Part shown: one piece after another, positions 1 through 7,363 of the stretch
Layout of the letters: every line of letters starts with the position of its first letter
Position numbering within the stretch: the first letter of the stretch is position 1
Source of the DNA: an uncultured SAR86 cluster bacterium
GTDB taxonomy: Bacteria; Pseudomonadota; Gammaproteobacteria; Magnimaribacterales; D2472
Reading direction: 5' to 3'
DNA length: 64,000 bases
Assembly: GCA_902630885.1 (NCBI GenBank)
Contig: CACOWI010000001.1
Location: forward strand, 62,001 to 126,000
Made by a program: the position numbers and the translations under genes
The notes under the pieces: generated by a model
Told to the model about the DNA's origin: nothing
What the model saw: only the letters and a program-made list of their open reading frames with translations
Databases searched by the model: none

Positions 1-230
1 TTGATCTTTCCGAGAAAATTGATGTAAATGTAAAGGTTAAAGGCGGTGGAAGTTTTGGACAGGCAGGTGCTATAAGACATGGTATATCTAGAGCTCTTAC
101 ATCCTATGATGAAGAATATAGATCGCAATTAAAAAAAGCTGGACTTCTTACTAGAGATCCTAGAAGAGTTGAAAGAAAGAAGCCTGGTTTAGTAAAAGCA
201 AGAAAAAGCAAACAATTTTCTAAAAGATAA
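1..230 (+). CDS. rpsI: 30S ribosomal protein S9, C-terminal part
   Basis: The reading frame enters from the left edge (first full codon at 3) and stops with TAA at 228-230. The visible 75 residues are the S9 C-terminus: the [18 protein letters not shown] segment, then [15 protein letters not shown], ending in the basic tail KQFSKR that reaches into the ribosomal P site. It is followed by petABC, as in many Gammaproteobacteria (rplM-rpsI-petABC-sspA). The start lies outside the window. Confidence 0.97.
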   Translation, partial: DLSEKIDVNVKVKGGGSFGQAGAIRHGISRALTSYDEEYRSQLKKAGLLTRDPRRVERKKPGLVKARKSKQFSKR

Positions 231-245
231 TTTCTACAATACAGT

Positions 246-276
246 TTCACTTATTTTCAATTATAAGTGAATTTTA
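246..276 (+). terminator. possible terminator after rpsI
   Basis: A 9-bp inverted repeat, TTCACTTAT (246-254) and ATAAGTGAA (263-271), has an 8-nt loop and is followed by TTTTA. The stem is AT-rich and the T-run short, so termination may be partial. It lies 16 bp after the rpsI stop. Confidence 0.5.
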
Positions 277-292
277 TATTACATAATTATGA

Positions 293-298
293 TATAAT
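293..298 (+). promoter_or_regulatory. candidate -10 box for petABC
   Basis: A perfect TATAAT lies 32 bp before the petA ATG, in the 100-bp gap after rpsI and just past the candidate terminator. No convincing -35 box stands 16-18 bp upstream, and no clear Shine-Dalgarno precedes petA. Confidence 0.4.
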
Positions 299-330
299 TT
301 TTAGCGTTATTTGAGTAGCACACACCCTGA

Positions 331-912
331 ATGCAAGATAAAGATAAAACTAGAAGGAAGGTATTAATTGGTTTGACTAGTGCTGTTGGTTTGTCTGGTT
401 TGCCTTTTGCAGCAACACCATTTATTGCTGCATGGAATCCAAGCGCAAAAGCAAAGGCAGCCGGTGCTGCAGTTAAATTAGATGTATCAAAGATGCAATA
501 TGGACAACAAATACAAGTTTCATGGAGAAAACAACCTGTTTTTATTGTTAGACATACAAAAGATAGTATTGCTAGCTTGGATTTAGTTTTACCAAAATTA
601 GCTGATCCGAATTCTGATCAGATTGAGGAGCCATACAAAGGACTTAATGCCTCCAGGTCCAAAAGTCCTGAGTATTCTGTTTTCTCTGGAGTATGTACAC
701 ATTTAGGTTGCGCTCCAAAATATTTTCCTGAGGTTGAACCCAAGCCATGGGATGCTACTTGGAATGGAGGATTTTTTTGCCCATGTCATGGATCAATGTT
801 TGACATTGTTGGCAGAGTGTTTAAAGGTGTGCCTGCATCTACTAATCTTATTGTTCCTCCTCACATGTTTGAAGGAAGTATATTAACTATTGGAGAGGAT
901 AAGGAGTTATAA
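331..912 (+). CDS. petA: Ubiquinol-cytochrome c reductase, Rieske iron-sulfur subunit
   Basis: Rieske 2Fe-2S subunit of the cytochrome bc1 complex, which takes electrons from quinol and passes them to cytochrome c1 in the periplasm. The N-terminus has a twin-arginine signal (TRRKVLIG, residues 7-14) and a hydrophobic anchor to about residue 35. The cluster motifs are CTHLGC (122-127) and CPCHGS (150-155), giving two Cys and two His ligands plus the disulfide pair. At 193 residues it has the normal bacterial length. It abuts petB with no gap and heads the petABC operon. Confidence 0.96.
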   Translation: MQDKDKTRRKVLIGLTSAVGLSGLPFAATPFIAAWNPSAKAKAAGAAVKLDVSKMQYGQQIQVSWRKQPVFIVRHTKDSIASLDLVLPKLADPNSDQIEEPYKGLNASRSKSPEYSVFSGVCTHLGCAPKYFPEVEPKPWDATWNGGFFCPCHGSMFDIVGRVFKGVPASTNLIVPPHMFEGSILTIGEDKEL

Positions 913-2130
913 ATGACTGAAATAGCTAGCAAATTATTTACTTGGGTAAATACGAGGCTTCCAATAGTTAATACTTTTGAGAGACATCTCTCCAAACATC
1001 CTGTTCCATCAAAAGTTAACTTTTGGTATTTATTTGGAGCCTTGGCAGCAGTAACACTAATTATTCAAATAGTCACTGGAATTTGGTTAATAATGCCTTA
1101 CTCAAACACTGAGGAACAAGCTTTTTCTTCAATCGAATATATTATGAGAGATGTAGATTATGGTTGGGTGATTAGATATATGCACACAACAGGAGCATCT
1201 TTGTTTTTTGCAGTTGTATATCTACATATGTTTAGAGGACTCTTATACGGGTCATATCAAAAACCAAAAGAGTTAGTTTGGATTTTTGGATGTACTATTT
1301 ATTTAGCTATGATGGCAGAGGGCTTTTTAGGTTACGTGCTTCCTTATGGTCAGATGTCTTATTGGGGCGCACAAGTAATAATTTCTTTATTTGGAGCAAT
1401 TCCTTATATTGGAGAATCCCTAGAATTGTGGGTTAGAGGTGATTATTATATTTCTGGTATAACAGTTTCAAGATTCTTTGCTTTGCATGTAGTTGCTCTT
1501 CCATTGGTTTTAATTGCACTTGTTTTTCTTCATTTGGTAGCTCTTCACGAAGTTGGCGCTGGTAATCCTGAGGGTGTTGATATAGAAGAGTATCTTGATG
1601 AAGACGGCGTACCTCTTGATAGTGTTCCATTTTTTCCATATAAAGTATTGAATGCTTTAGTAGCAATTGGGGTTTTTATGACAGTATTTTCTATAATAAT
1701 GTTCTTCTTTCCTGAAGGCGGTGGATACTTTATTGAAATGGCTAATTTTCAAGAAGCTAACCCCTTAGTCACTCCTGATCATATTGCACCTGTATGGTAT
1801 TACGCGCCTTTTTATACGATGCTTAGAGCAATACCAGATCCACTTGGAGGATTAATTGTTATGGCAGCTGGAGTGGCAATTTTCTTTGTAGTACCTTGGT
1901 TAGATAGAAGTAAAGTTGCATCAATTAGGTATAAAGGAATTTATAGCAAAATCGCTATCACTATGTTTGGAGTCAGTTTTCTTACACTTGGATATTTGGG
2001 TACTGTTGGCGTAACAGAAGTTAGAAAAACTATGAGTGTAATTTGCACCATAATTTATTTTGCTTATTTCTTATTAATGCCAATATATACAAAGTATGAA
2101 ACAACAATGGAAGTGCCGAAAAGATTATGA
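913..2130 (+). CDS. petB: Cytochrome b subunit of the bc1 complex
   Basis: Membrane subunit of the bc1 complex carrying haems bL and bH and both quinone sites (405 residues). Haem ligands are visible as H91-x13-H105 and H192-x14-H207. The Qo-site motif reads PVWY (293-296) instead of the PEWY of mitochondria and Alphaproteobacteria; I recall such variants in beta/gamma-proteobacterial enzymes. It is a fused full-length cytochrome b, not a split b6/subunit IV pair. The stop overlaps the petC start by 4 bp, consistent with translational coupling. Confidence 0.96.
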   Translation: MTEIASKLFTWVNTRLPIVNTFERHLSKHPVPSKVNFWYLFGALAAVTLIIQIVTGIWLIMPYSNTEEQAFSSIEYIMRDVDYGWVIRYMHTTGASLFFAVVYLHMFRGLLYGSYQKPKELVWIFGCTIYLAMMAEGFLGYVLPYGQMSYWGAQVIISLFGAIPYIGESLELWVRGDYYISGITVSRFFALHVVALPLVLIALVFLHLVALHEVGAGNPEGVDIEEYLDEDGVPLDSVPFFPYKVLNALVAIGVFMTVFSIIMFFFPEGGGYFIEMANFQEANPLVTPDHIAPVWYYAPFYTMLRAIPDPLGGLIVMAAGVAIFFVVPWLDRSKVASIRYKGIYSKIAITMFGVSFLTLGYLGTVGVTEVRKTMSVICTIIYFAYFLLMPIYTKYETTMEVPKRL

Positions 2131-2969
2131 CGTCCATTGCATCAGGATACAAAATTATTTCAAAAGTAATTATTTCAGTTTTATTATTATTTTGTTTTAG
2201 TGAAATTTTTGCAGCCGAAGGTGGTCCATGTAAGGACTATGGGGAATGCGATAAATTTAAATATTCGTTGAATGATACTGTATCTCTTCAAAGTGGTGCT
2301 TCTACATACATTAATTATTGTTATGGATGTCATTCATTAAAGTACTCAAGATGGGGAAGGGTTGCTAAAGACTTGCAAATACCTGAAGATATTTTTTTTG
2401 ATAATCTTGTTTTTGATAAATCTATTAAGCCAGGTGACTTAATGGTTGGTGCTATGCCAGAGGAATCCGTAAACTGGTTTGGAGTTGAGCCCCCAGATCT
2501 CACTTTAGTTTCAAGATATAAAGGCGATGATTGGATTTATTCATATTTGAGGGCTTATTATGAAGATTCATCTAAACAATATGGTGTAAATAATTTAGTT
2601 TATCCTGGAACAGCAATGCCTAATGTTTTGATGTCACTTCAGGGAAATCAAAGGCTTGTATGTAAAGATATTCCGATAATTGCAAAAAATGGTGGCGAAA
2701 AAAGGGATGATATGGGAAATACAATGTATGAAAAAAAATGTGGATACCTAGAAGTTGAAGAAGGAACAGGAAAATTAACAAAAGAAGAGTTTGATAAACT
2801 TATATATGATCTAACAAATTTTCTTGTTTATGTGGGGGAACCCATCAAAGCAACTAGGGAAAGAATTGGCTGGTACGTGGTTTTTTATTTCTTAATTTTT
2901 ACAGCACTGTCTTCACTGCTGTATAGAGAGTTTCATAAAGACTATAATAGAAAGGAGGCCTTCAAATGA
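2127..2969 (+). CDS. petC: Cytochrome c1 subunit of the bc1 complex
   Basis: Haem-c subunit of the bc1 complex (280 residues). An N-terminal signal sequence (about residues 8-30) is followed by the haem attachment motif CYGCH (65-69). The likely sixth ligand is the Met in YPGTAMPN, and a C-terminal membrane anchor lies near residues 249-267 before a short basic cytoplasmic tail. It overlaps petB by 4 bp and sspA by 4 bp, so petABC-sspA is probably one transcript. Confidence 0.95.
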   Translation: MTSIASGYKIISKVIISVLLLFCFSEIFAAEGGPCKDYGECDKFKYSLNDTVSLQSGASTYINYCYGCHSLKYSRWGRVAKDLQIPEDIFFDNLVFDKSIKPGDLMVGAMPEESVNWFGVEPPDLTLVSRYKGDDWIYSYLRAYYEDSSKQYGVNNLVYPGTAMPNVLMSLQGNQRLVCKDIPIIAKNGGEKRDDMGNTMYEKKCGYLEVEEGTGKLTKEEFDKLIYDLTNFLVYVGEPIKATRERIGWYVVFYFLIFTALSSLLYREFHKDYNRKEAFK

Positions 2970-3577
2970 TATTATATTCAGACAGAGATGATCACTACAG
3001 CCAAAGGGTCAGGATAGTCCTTGCTGAAAAAGATATTTCAGCTGAGATCAAAGAAGTTAAACCTGAAGAAACTTCTGATGAAATTCTTTCAATAAGCCCT
3101 TATCATAAATTACCTATTCTTATTGACAGAGATCTAGCCATTCATGATCCATCTGTAATGGTGGAATATTTAGATGAGAGGTTTCCACATCCGCCACTTT
3201 TGCCAGTCTATCCTGTTGCAAGGGCTAATTGTAGAACCCTTATGCTAAGAATTGATAGAGAATGGTGTCCAATGGTTGATGCTTTGATCGAAGCTGATAA
3301 GTCTGAAAAAGAACTCATGAAAATAAGAGAAGAGCTACTGCATGAAATTTCATCAATAGCACCAACTTTTAAAGAATTTAAATATTTTATGAATGAAGAA
3401 TTTACTCTTGTTGATTGTTACTTTGCTCCAATCCTTTGGCGTTTACCTTCACTTGGAATAAAATTACCAGTCAACAGACATTTAAAACCATTAATAGATT
3501 ACAAAAATTCTGTTTTTGATAGACCAGGATTTTTAGATAGCTTGTCGTCCATTGAGAGAGATCTTAAATCTGACTAG
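2966..3577 (+). CDS. sspA: Stringent starvation protein A (GST-like RNA polymerase-associated protein)
   Basis: SspA has a thioredoxin/GST fold but binds RNA polymerase instead of acting as a transferase. The 203 residues include the family signatures YSQRVRIVLAEK (N-terminal domain) and YLDERFPHPPLLPVYPVARA. The N-terminus is about ten residues shorter than in E. coli. The usual partner sspB (ClpXP adaptor) does not follow; the next gene is on the opposite strand. Position after petC matches gammaproteobacterial synteny. Confidence 0.92.
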   Translation: MILYSDRDDHYSQRVRIVLAEKDISAEIKEVKPEETSDEILSISPYHKLPILIDRDLAIHDPSVMVEYLDERFPHPPLLPVYPVARANCRTLMLRIDREWCPMVDALIEADKSEKELMKIREELLHEISSIAPTFKEFKYFMNEEFTLVDCYFAPILWRLPSLGIKLPVNRHLKPLIDYKNSVFDRPGFLDSLSSIERDLKSD

Positions 3578-3578
3578 T

Positions 3579-3599
3579 AAAGTTTTAAGTAGAAACTTT
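3579..3599. terminator. possible bidirectional terminator between sspA and the LpoA-like gene
   Basis: AAAGTTT (3579-3585) and AAACTTT (3593-3599) form a 7-bp inverted repeat around a 7-nt loop, exactly where two convergent genes end. It is AT-rich and lacks a strong T-run, so the call is tentative. Confidence 0.3.
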
Positions 3600-4496
3600 C
3601 CATAAATTCAAATCACGATCCAGGCACCCATTCCTTTTAATTTTTTTATTTCCAGAAGCAAGCGAAAAATCCTCTCTAAATAAGTTATTTTGGTGAATTT
3701 TTGCAATAGTTAGAAAATCTCTAATCAAAGTATTCTCAATTTCATTTTTAATTAAAAAATCTTGTTTTTCTGAAATATTTTCGATCATCTTATTTGTAAT
3801 TGGAATATAAGTATTTTCAAAATCTACTAATTTTTTTATATCATTCGCATCATGAAATATTTCACTTGAAGAAAATGTATCTATGCTTAATGCATAGCTC
3901 CTAAATATAGGCACAATTGTTTTTCCAATATCGTAATCAGTTATAAAGTAAATGCTACTTATGTCATTCCTAATTCTGGGTATATGAGATATTTTTAAAT
4001 ACTTATCTAATCTAACTAAATCCTCATATTTTTTTTCACTATCATCAACATTAAGGATTGTTTTAATTTGAGAATCAAAATCACCAAGTTTAATTAAAAA
4101 GTAATCTTCTTGCGGATATTTATTTTTTATAAGGGACACATAATTTTGGAAACCTTCAGAATAAACAACAAGTACTTTTTTGTTAAAACCTTTTTTATTT
4201 TCAAAAATATTTTTTTCTAAAACCTCTCTTTCTTCTTCAATCAAGCTTTTACAAAAATACTTCAACTTAGAATTTAATATATCGTCTTCTAACAAATATG
4301 AATCTTCATTGTTAAAGTTTATTGAAAATAATATTCCATCTTTTAATAATGATTGAATAATTATTTCTTTATTTTTATTACTTGTTTCAACATTTAAACT
4401 TAGATTAGGTTTCATATAATCTTGTTTTGGAGACATCGAACAAGATGCAATAAAAACAATTAAACTACTTAAAATTAATGTTAAGCTAAATTTCAT
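3585..4496 (-). CDS. lpoA: LpoA-like (LppC/YraM family) outer-membrane lipoprotein, short form
   Basis: Lipoprotein with signal peptide and lipobox IASC (Cys19). LpoA activates the peptidoglycan synthase PBP1A from the outer membrane. Weak but ordered similarity to the LppC C-terminal domain is visible: NDISSIYFITDYDIGKTIVP resembles the RxDxxFLxAxPxxARxIKP region, followed by a YALSIDTFSSSEI segment and a C-terminal RDLNLWKV resembling the family's RxLxWAxF ending. It is divergent from rsmI as in E. coli (yraM-yraL). At 303 residues it is about half the E. coli length and seems to lack the N-terminal TPR domain. The family call rests largely on synteny. Confidence 0.65.
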   Translation of the reverse strand: MKFSLTLILSSLIVFIASCSMSPKQDYMKPNLSLNVETSNKNKEIIIQSLLKDGILFSINFNNEDSYLLEDDILNSKLKYFCKSLIEEEREVLEKNIFENKKGFNKKVLVVYSEGFQNYVSLIKNKYPQEDYFLIKLGDFDSQIKTILNVDDSEKKYEDLVRLDKYLKISHIPRIRNDISSIYFITDYDIGKTIVPIFRSYALSIDTFSSSEIFHDANDIKKLVDFENTYIPITNKMIENISEKQDFLIKNEIENTLIRDFLTIAKIHQNNLFREDFSLASGNKKIKRNGCLDRDLNLWKVST

Positions 4497-4513
4497 AAAT
4501 TAATTATCTTAAA

Positions 4514-5329
4514 ATGTTAAATTTTATTTCTACTCCTATTGGTAACTTAAATGATATATCACTTAGAGCAGTTGATGTTATTAGATCTTCTGATTTTTTA
4601 TATGCAGAGGATACGAGAAATCTGAAAAAATTACTAAACTTTATAAATCTAAAAGCTAAATCTAAAAGCTTTCACGAGCATAATGAACATAAAGTTTCCG
4701 TTGAAATTATAGAAAAGTTAAAAAACGGAAAAATTGTCTCCGTGGTATCCGATGCAGGGACTCCAGCTATATCCGATCCAGGTTACAAACTGATTCAAAT
4801 GTGTATAAAAGATAATGTTAGATATACTTTAATTCCAGGCTCATCTTCAGTAATCAGTGCTCTTGTTATGTCAGGCCTTCCAACAGATAGATTTTCTTTT
4901 TATGGATTTGTTCCAAGAAAAGCAAACGATCAAGATAAATTTTTTGAAATCTTATCTAATGATGATAAAACATCAATTTTTTTTGAGTCACCAAAAAGAA
5001 TCGAAAAAACTCTTTTAAAAATGAAAAAATTTGTTGGGGAAAATAGAAATGTTTCATTGTGTAAAGAAATGACTAAAATTCATGAAAATGTTTTTAGAGG
5101 AAGAGTTTTTGAAATTTTAGAGTGTGTTAAAAATAAAAAAATTAATCTTAAAGGAGAATTAGTTGTAGTATTAGAAGGACAAAATAAGCCAAAGCCATTT
5201 TCAAAAATCAATGAAAAAATAAAAAATGAATTCTTATCTAAGTTATCTGCATCTGATTCTGCAAAGTTAATTTCCATCTTAACAGGCGAAAATAAAAGAG
5301 ATATATATAAAAAGCTTATAGAAAAATAA
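4514..5329 (+). CDS. rsmI: 16S rRNA (cytidine-1402 2'-O)-methyltransferase
   Basis: RsmI methylates the ribose of C1402 in the decoding centre using S-adenosylmethionine. The 271 residues show the tetrapyrrole-methylase fold signatures: STPIGNLNDISLRA at the N-terminus, LYAEDTRN, and VSDAGTPAISDPG followed by IPGSSS. It is divergent from the LpoA-like gene and precedes rnpB, the arrangement known from Pseudomonas and relatives. Confidence 0.95.
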   Translation: MLNFISTPIGNLNDISLRAVDVIRSSDFLYAEDTRNLKKLLNFINLKAKSKSFHEHNEHKVSVEIIEKLKNGKIVSVVSDAGTPAISDPGYKLIQMCIKDNVRYTLIPGSSSVISALVMSGLPTDRFSFYGFVPRKANDQDKFFEILSNDDKTSIFFESPKRIEKTLLKMKKFVGENRNVSLCKEMTKIHENVFRGRVFEILECVKNKKINLKGELVVVLEGQNKPKPFSKINEKIKNEFLSKLSASDSAKLISILTGENKRDIYKKLIEK

Positions 5330-5337
5330 AAAATCAT

Positions 5338-5343
5338 TATAAT
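5338..5343 (+). promoter_or_regulatory. -10 box of the rnpB promoter
   Basis: TATAAT lies 8 nt before the predicted RNase P RNA 5' end at 5351, the expected distance. The -35 region (CTTATA, 5315-5320, spacer 17) is a poor match and lies inside the rsmI coding end. Confidence 0.55.
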
Positions 5344-5350
5344 ATCGTTT

Positions 5351-5682
5351 GAGTTGGTTGGATGATTGCTAAATTATATTTTAGAGGAAAGTCCGGACTT
5401 CAAAGAGCAGGGCGCCAGGTAACACCTGGGAGGCGTGAGCTTACGGAAAGTGCAACAGAAAATATACCGCCATTATGGTAAGGGTGAAAAGGTAAGGTAA
5501 GAGCTTACCGCTTGAATGGTAACATTTAAGGCATTGCAAACCCCAGCCTGAAGCAAAACCAAATAGAGATCCAATAAAGTTGCTCGCTTTGGATTTGGGT
5601 AGGTTGCTAGAGTATTATGGCAACATAATATCGAGATAGATGATCATCTTTTAACAGAATCCGGCTTACAAACCAACTCAAC
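5351..5682 (+). ncRNA. rnpB: RNase P RNA, bacterial type A
   Basis: Catalytic RNA that trims the 5' leader of precursor tRNAs. The P1 helix is visible as GAGTTGGTT (5351-5359) pairing with AACCAACTC (5671-5679). The conserved 5' core GAGGAAAGTCCGGAC lies at 5384-5398, the CAAACCCCA-like J-region near 5537-5545, and the universal 3' P4 strand ACAGAATCCGGCTTAC near 5654-5669. Position between rsmI and mraZ matches Pseudomonas-type synteny. Ends are set by the P1 helix; the exact 3' end may differ by a few nucleotides. Confidence 0.95.
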
Positions 5683-5712
5683 TTTTGCTTATAGATAATT
5701 TTTAAGCACATA

Positions 5713-5750
5713 AATGTGTGAAAAAGTGTGCAAAAGTGTTGCAAAGTGTG
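5713..5750 (+). promoter_or_regulatory. MraZ operator: four direct repeats at 10-bp spacing
   Basis: Copies of AAAGTGT(G/T) start at 5713 (AATGTGTG, one mismatch), 5723, 5733 and 5743, exactly one helical turn apart. A degenerate AAAGTCT at 5754-5760 is one base out of register. MraZ is known to bind short direct repeats upstream of its own operon; the AAAGTG(T/G) form with 3-nt spacers has been reported in Mollicutes, as I recall. The boxes precede and overlap the predicted -35, consistent with autoregulation of the dcw cluster. Confidence 0.75.
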
Positions 5751-5767
5751 TAAAAAGTCTTTATATT
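5739..5767 (+). promoter_or_regulatory. sigma-70 promoter of mraZ/dcw, predicted leaderless
   Basis: TTGCAA (5739-5744) and TATATT (5762-5767) are separated by exactly 17 bp. The expected transcription start, 7 nt past the -10, is 5774, which is the A of the mraZ ATG. No Shine-Dalgarno is needed or seen. The -35 lies between the third and fourth MraZ boxes. Confidence 0.55.
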
Positions 5768-5773
5768 TTGAAG

Positions 5774-6241
5774 ATGTTTGGATTTAATACGCCATCAATT
5801 GATAGTAAGGGCAGAATTGCTATTCCTGCAAGGTATAGATTTGACTTCAAAACACAAAATCATAACGAAATTGTTATAACAAAAGATCCTCAGTATCCAT
5901 CTTTAAAACTTTATCATCACTCAGAATGGCAAAGGATTTCAACAAAACTGCAATCCCTTCAGGGCCTTGATCCTATTGTTAGAAATTTACAATGGACAAT
6001 CCTCGGTAATGCTTATCAAACAGATATTGATGTTGACGGAAGGATGCTAGTCAGAATTCCTATGGATCTTCAAAATTATGCTGAAATAAATGAGCAAAAA
6101 CAAGTTGCTCTAGTCGGTATGGGAAATAAATTTGAGATTTGGAATATTAAAAATTGGGAAATGCGACAAACAGGAGGCTCTCTTTCTACAGAGATTCTGG
6201 ACGTTGTACTACCTGAAAGTATTAAAGAAATGTCATTTTAA
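5774..6241 (+). CDS. mraZ: Transcriptional regulator MraZ
   Basis: MraZ is a ring-forming DNA-binding protein of the AbrB/SpoVT superfamily that controls the dcw cluster. The protein (155 residues from this start) has the two repeated half-domains: SIDSKGRIAIPARYR at the N-terminus and DIDVDGRMLVRIP in the second copy. I chose the ATG at 5774 because family members start MFxG/MFxF; the frame is open upstream to 5714, but that stretch is the repeat operator. It lies 11 bp before ftsZ. Confidence 0.93.
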   Translation: MFGFNTPSIDSKGRIAIPARYRFDFKTQNHNEIVITKDPQYPSLKLYHHSEWQRISTKLQSLQGLDPIVRNLQWTILGNAYQTDIDVDGRMLVRIPMDLQNYAEINEQKQVALVGMGNKFEIWNIKNWEMRQTGGSLSTEILDVVLPESIKEMSF

Positions 6242-6252
6242 AGGGGAATATG

Positions 6253-7362
6253 ATGAATTTTGAGGTAGTTGAAACAAAACAAGAAAATGCAAAAATAAAA
6301 GTAGTTGGAGTTGGCGGTGGTGGCGGAAATGCTGTGCTTCATATGATTAATCATGATATTAAGGGCGTAGATTTTATTTGTGCAAATACTGATACTCAAG
6401 CTTTAGAGTCTGTCAAAAGTGCAACTACATTAAAACTTGGAAATGGTTTGACTAAAGGATTAGGCGCTGGAGCAGATCCGGATATTGGTAGAAGAGCTGC
6501 CGAGAGTGACAGAATGGCAATTGAAGAATTATTATCTGGCGCTGATATGGTTTTTATTACCGCTGGGATGGGTGGAGGAACTGGTACAGGAGCTGCACCT
6601 GTAATTGCATCAATTGCTAAGGAATTAGGAGCCTTAACTGTAGCAGTTGTAACTAAACCATTTAAATTTGAAGGAAAGAAAAGAATAGGAGCTGCTGAAA
6701 AAGGACTTGCTGGATTAGTTGAAGAGGTAGATAGTCTCGTAACTATCCCAAATGAAAAACTTCTTGAAATATTAGGACCCGATACTCCTATTGCAGATGC
6801 ATTTGCTAAATCAGATGATGTTTTAAAGGGGGCTGTTCAAGGCATTTCAGACATTATTATGCAAAGAGGACATGTTAATGTTGATTTTGCTGATGTTAAA
6901 GCTGTCATGTCAGAGAAAGGTACTGCGATGATGGGAACTGGAATAGCAACTGGAAAAAATAGAGCGGAAGCAGCCGCAACCATGGCGGTTAAAAGTGAGT
7001 TACTTGATGACATAAACTTAAAAAATGCAAGAGGTGTATTAGTAAATATAACTGGTAAAAGTCCGACTCTTGGAGATCAAACGGAAGTAACAAATATTGT
7101 TGAAGAAATTGTTAGCGAAGATGCGCTAGTTATTTATGGTCTTGTTTTTGACGATAAATATAAAGATGATCTTAAAGTTACAATTGTTGCAACAGGAGTG
7201 GATCAAAAAGCACCTTCTTTAGTAATCGATAATGAACCATCAATGAAATTAAATCCTGTTGGTTTAGATAAAGATAAAACTAGTCAAAAAGTTGGCACGT
7301 CGTCTGCAGAGGAAATTGATTTCCTTGATGTGCCGACTTTTATGAGAAAACAAGTAGACTAA
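6253..7362 (+). CDS. ftsZ: Cell division protein FtsZ
   Basis: Tubulin-like GTPase that forms the division ring. Visible signatures are VVGVGGGGGNAV at the N-terminus, the tubulin motif GGGTGTG, the T7-loop segment VDFADVK, and the C-terminal peptide FLDVPTFMRKQ that binds FtsA and ZipA. The linker before that tail is short (about 35 residues). ATG 6253 is preferred over 6250 because AAGGGGA (6241-6247) is then 6 nt away. Its place is unusual: it follows mraZ at the cluster head, not ftsA at its end. Confidence 0.97.
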   Translation: MNFEVVETKQENAKIKVVGVGGGGGNAVLHMINHDIKGVDFICANTDTQALESVKSATTLKLGNGLTKGLGAGADPDIGRRAAESDRMAIEELLSGADMVFITAGMGGGTGTGAAPVIASIAKELGALTVAVVTKPFKFEGKKRIGAAEKGLAGLVEEVDSLVTIPNEKLLEILGPDTPIADAFAKSDDVLKGAVQGISDIIMQRGHVNVDFADVKAVMSEKGTAMMGTGIATGKNRAEAAATMAVKSELLDDINLKNARGVLVNITGKSPTLGDQTEVTNIVEEIVSEDALVIYGLVFDDKYKDDLKVTIVATGVDQKAPSLVIDNEPSMKLNPVGLDKDKTSQKVGTSSAEEIDFLDVPTFMRKQVD

Positions 7363-7363
7363 G

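Noticed and set aside
5713-5760. The phased repeats as a CRISPR or tandem-repeat expansion.
   Set aside because: Units are 10 bp with only 2-3 bp between boxes, far too short for CRISPR, and they sit on a promoter in the place expected for MraZ sites.
5714-5773. A 20-codon N-terminal extension of MraZ starting at ATG 5714.
   Set aside because: The stretch is the direct-repeat operator and would give Cys/Val/Lys-rich residues not found in MraZ; the family starts at 5774, where the predicted transcript also begins.
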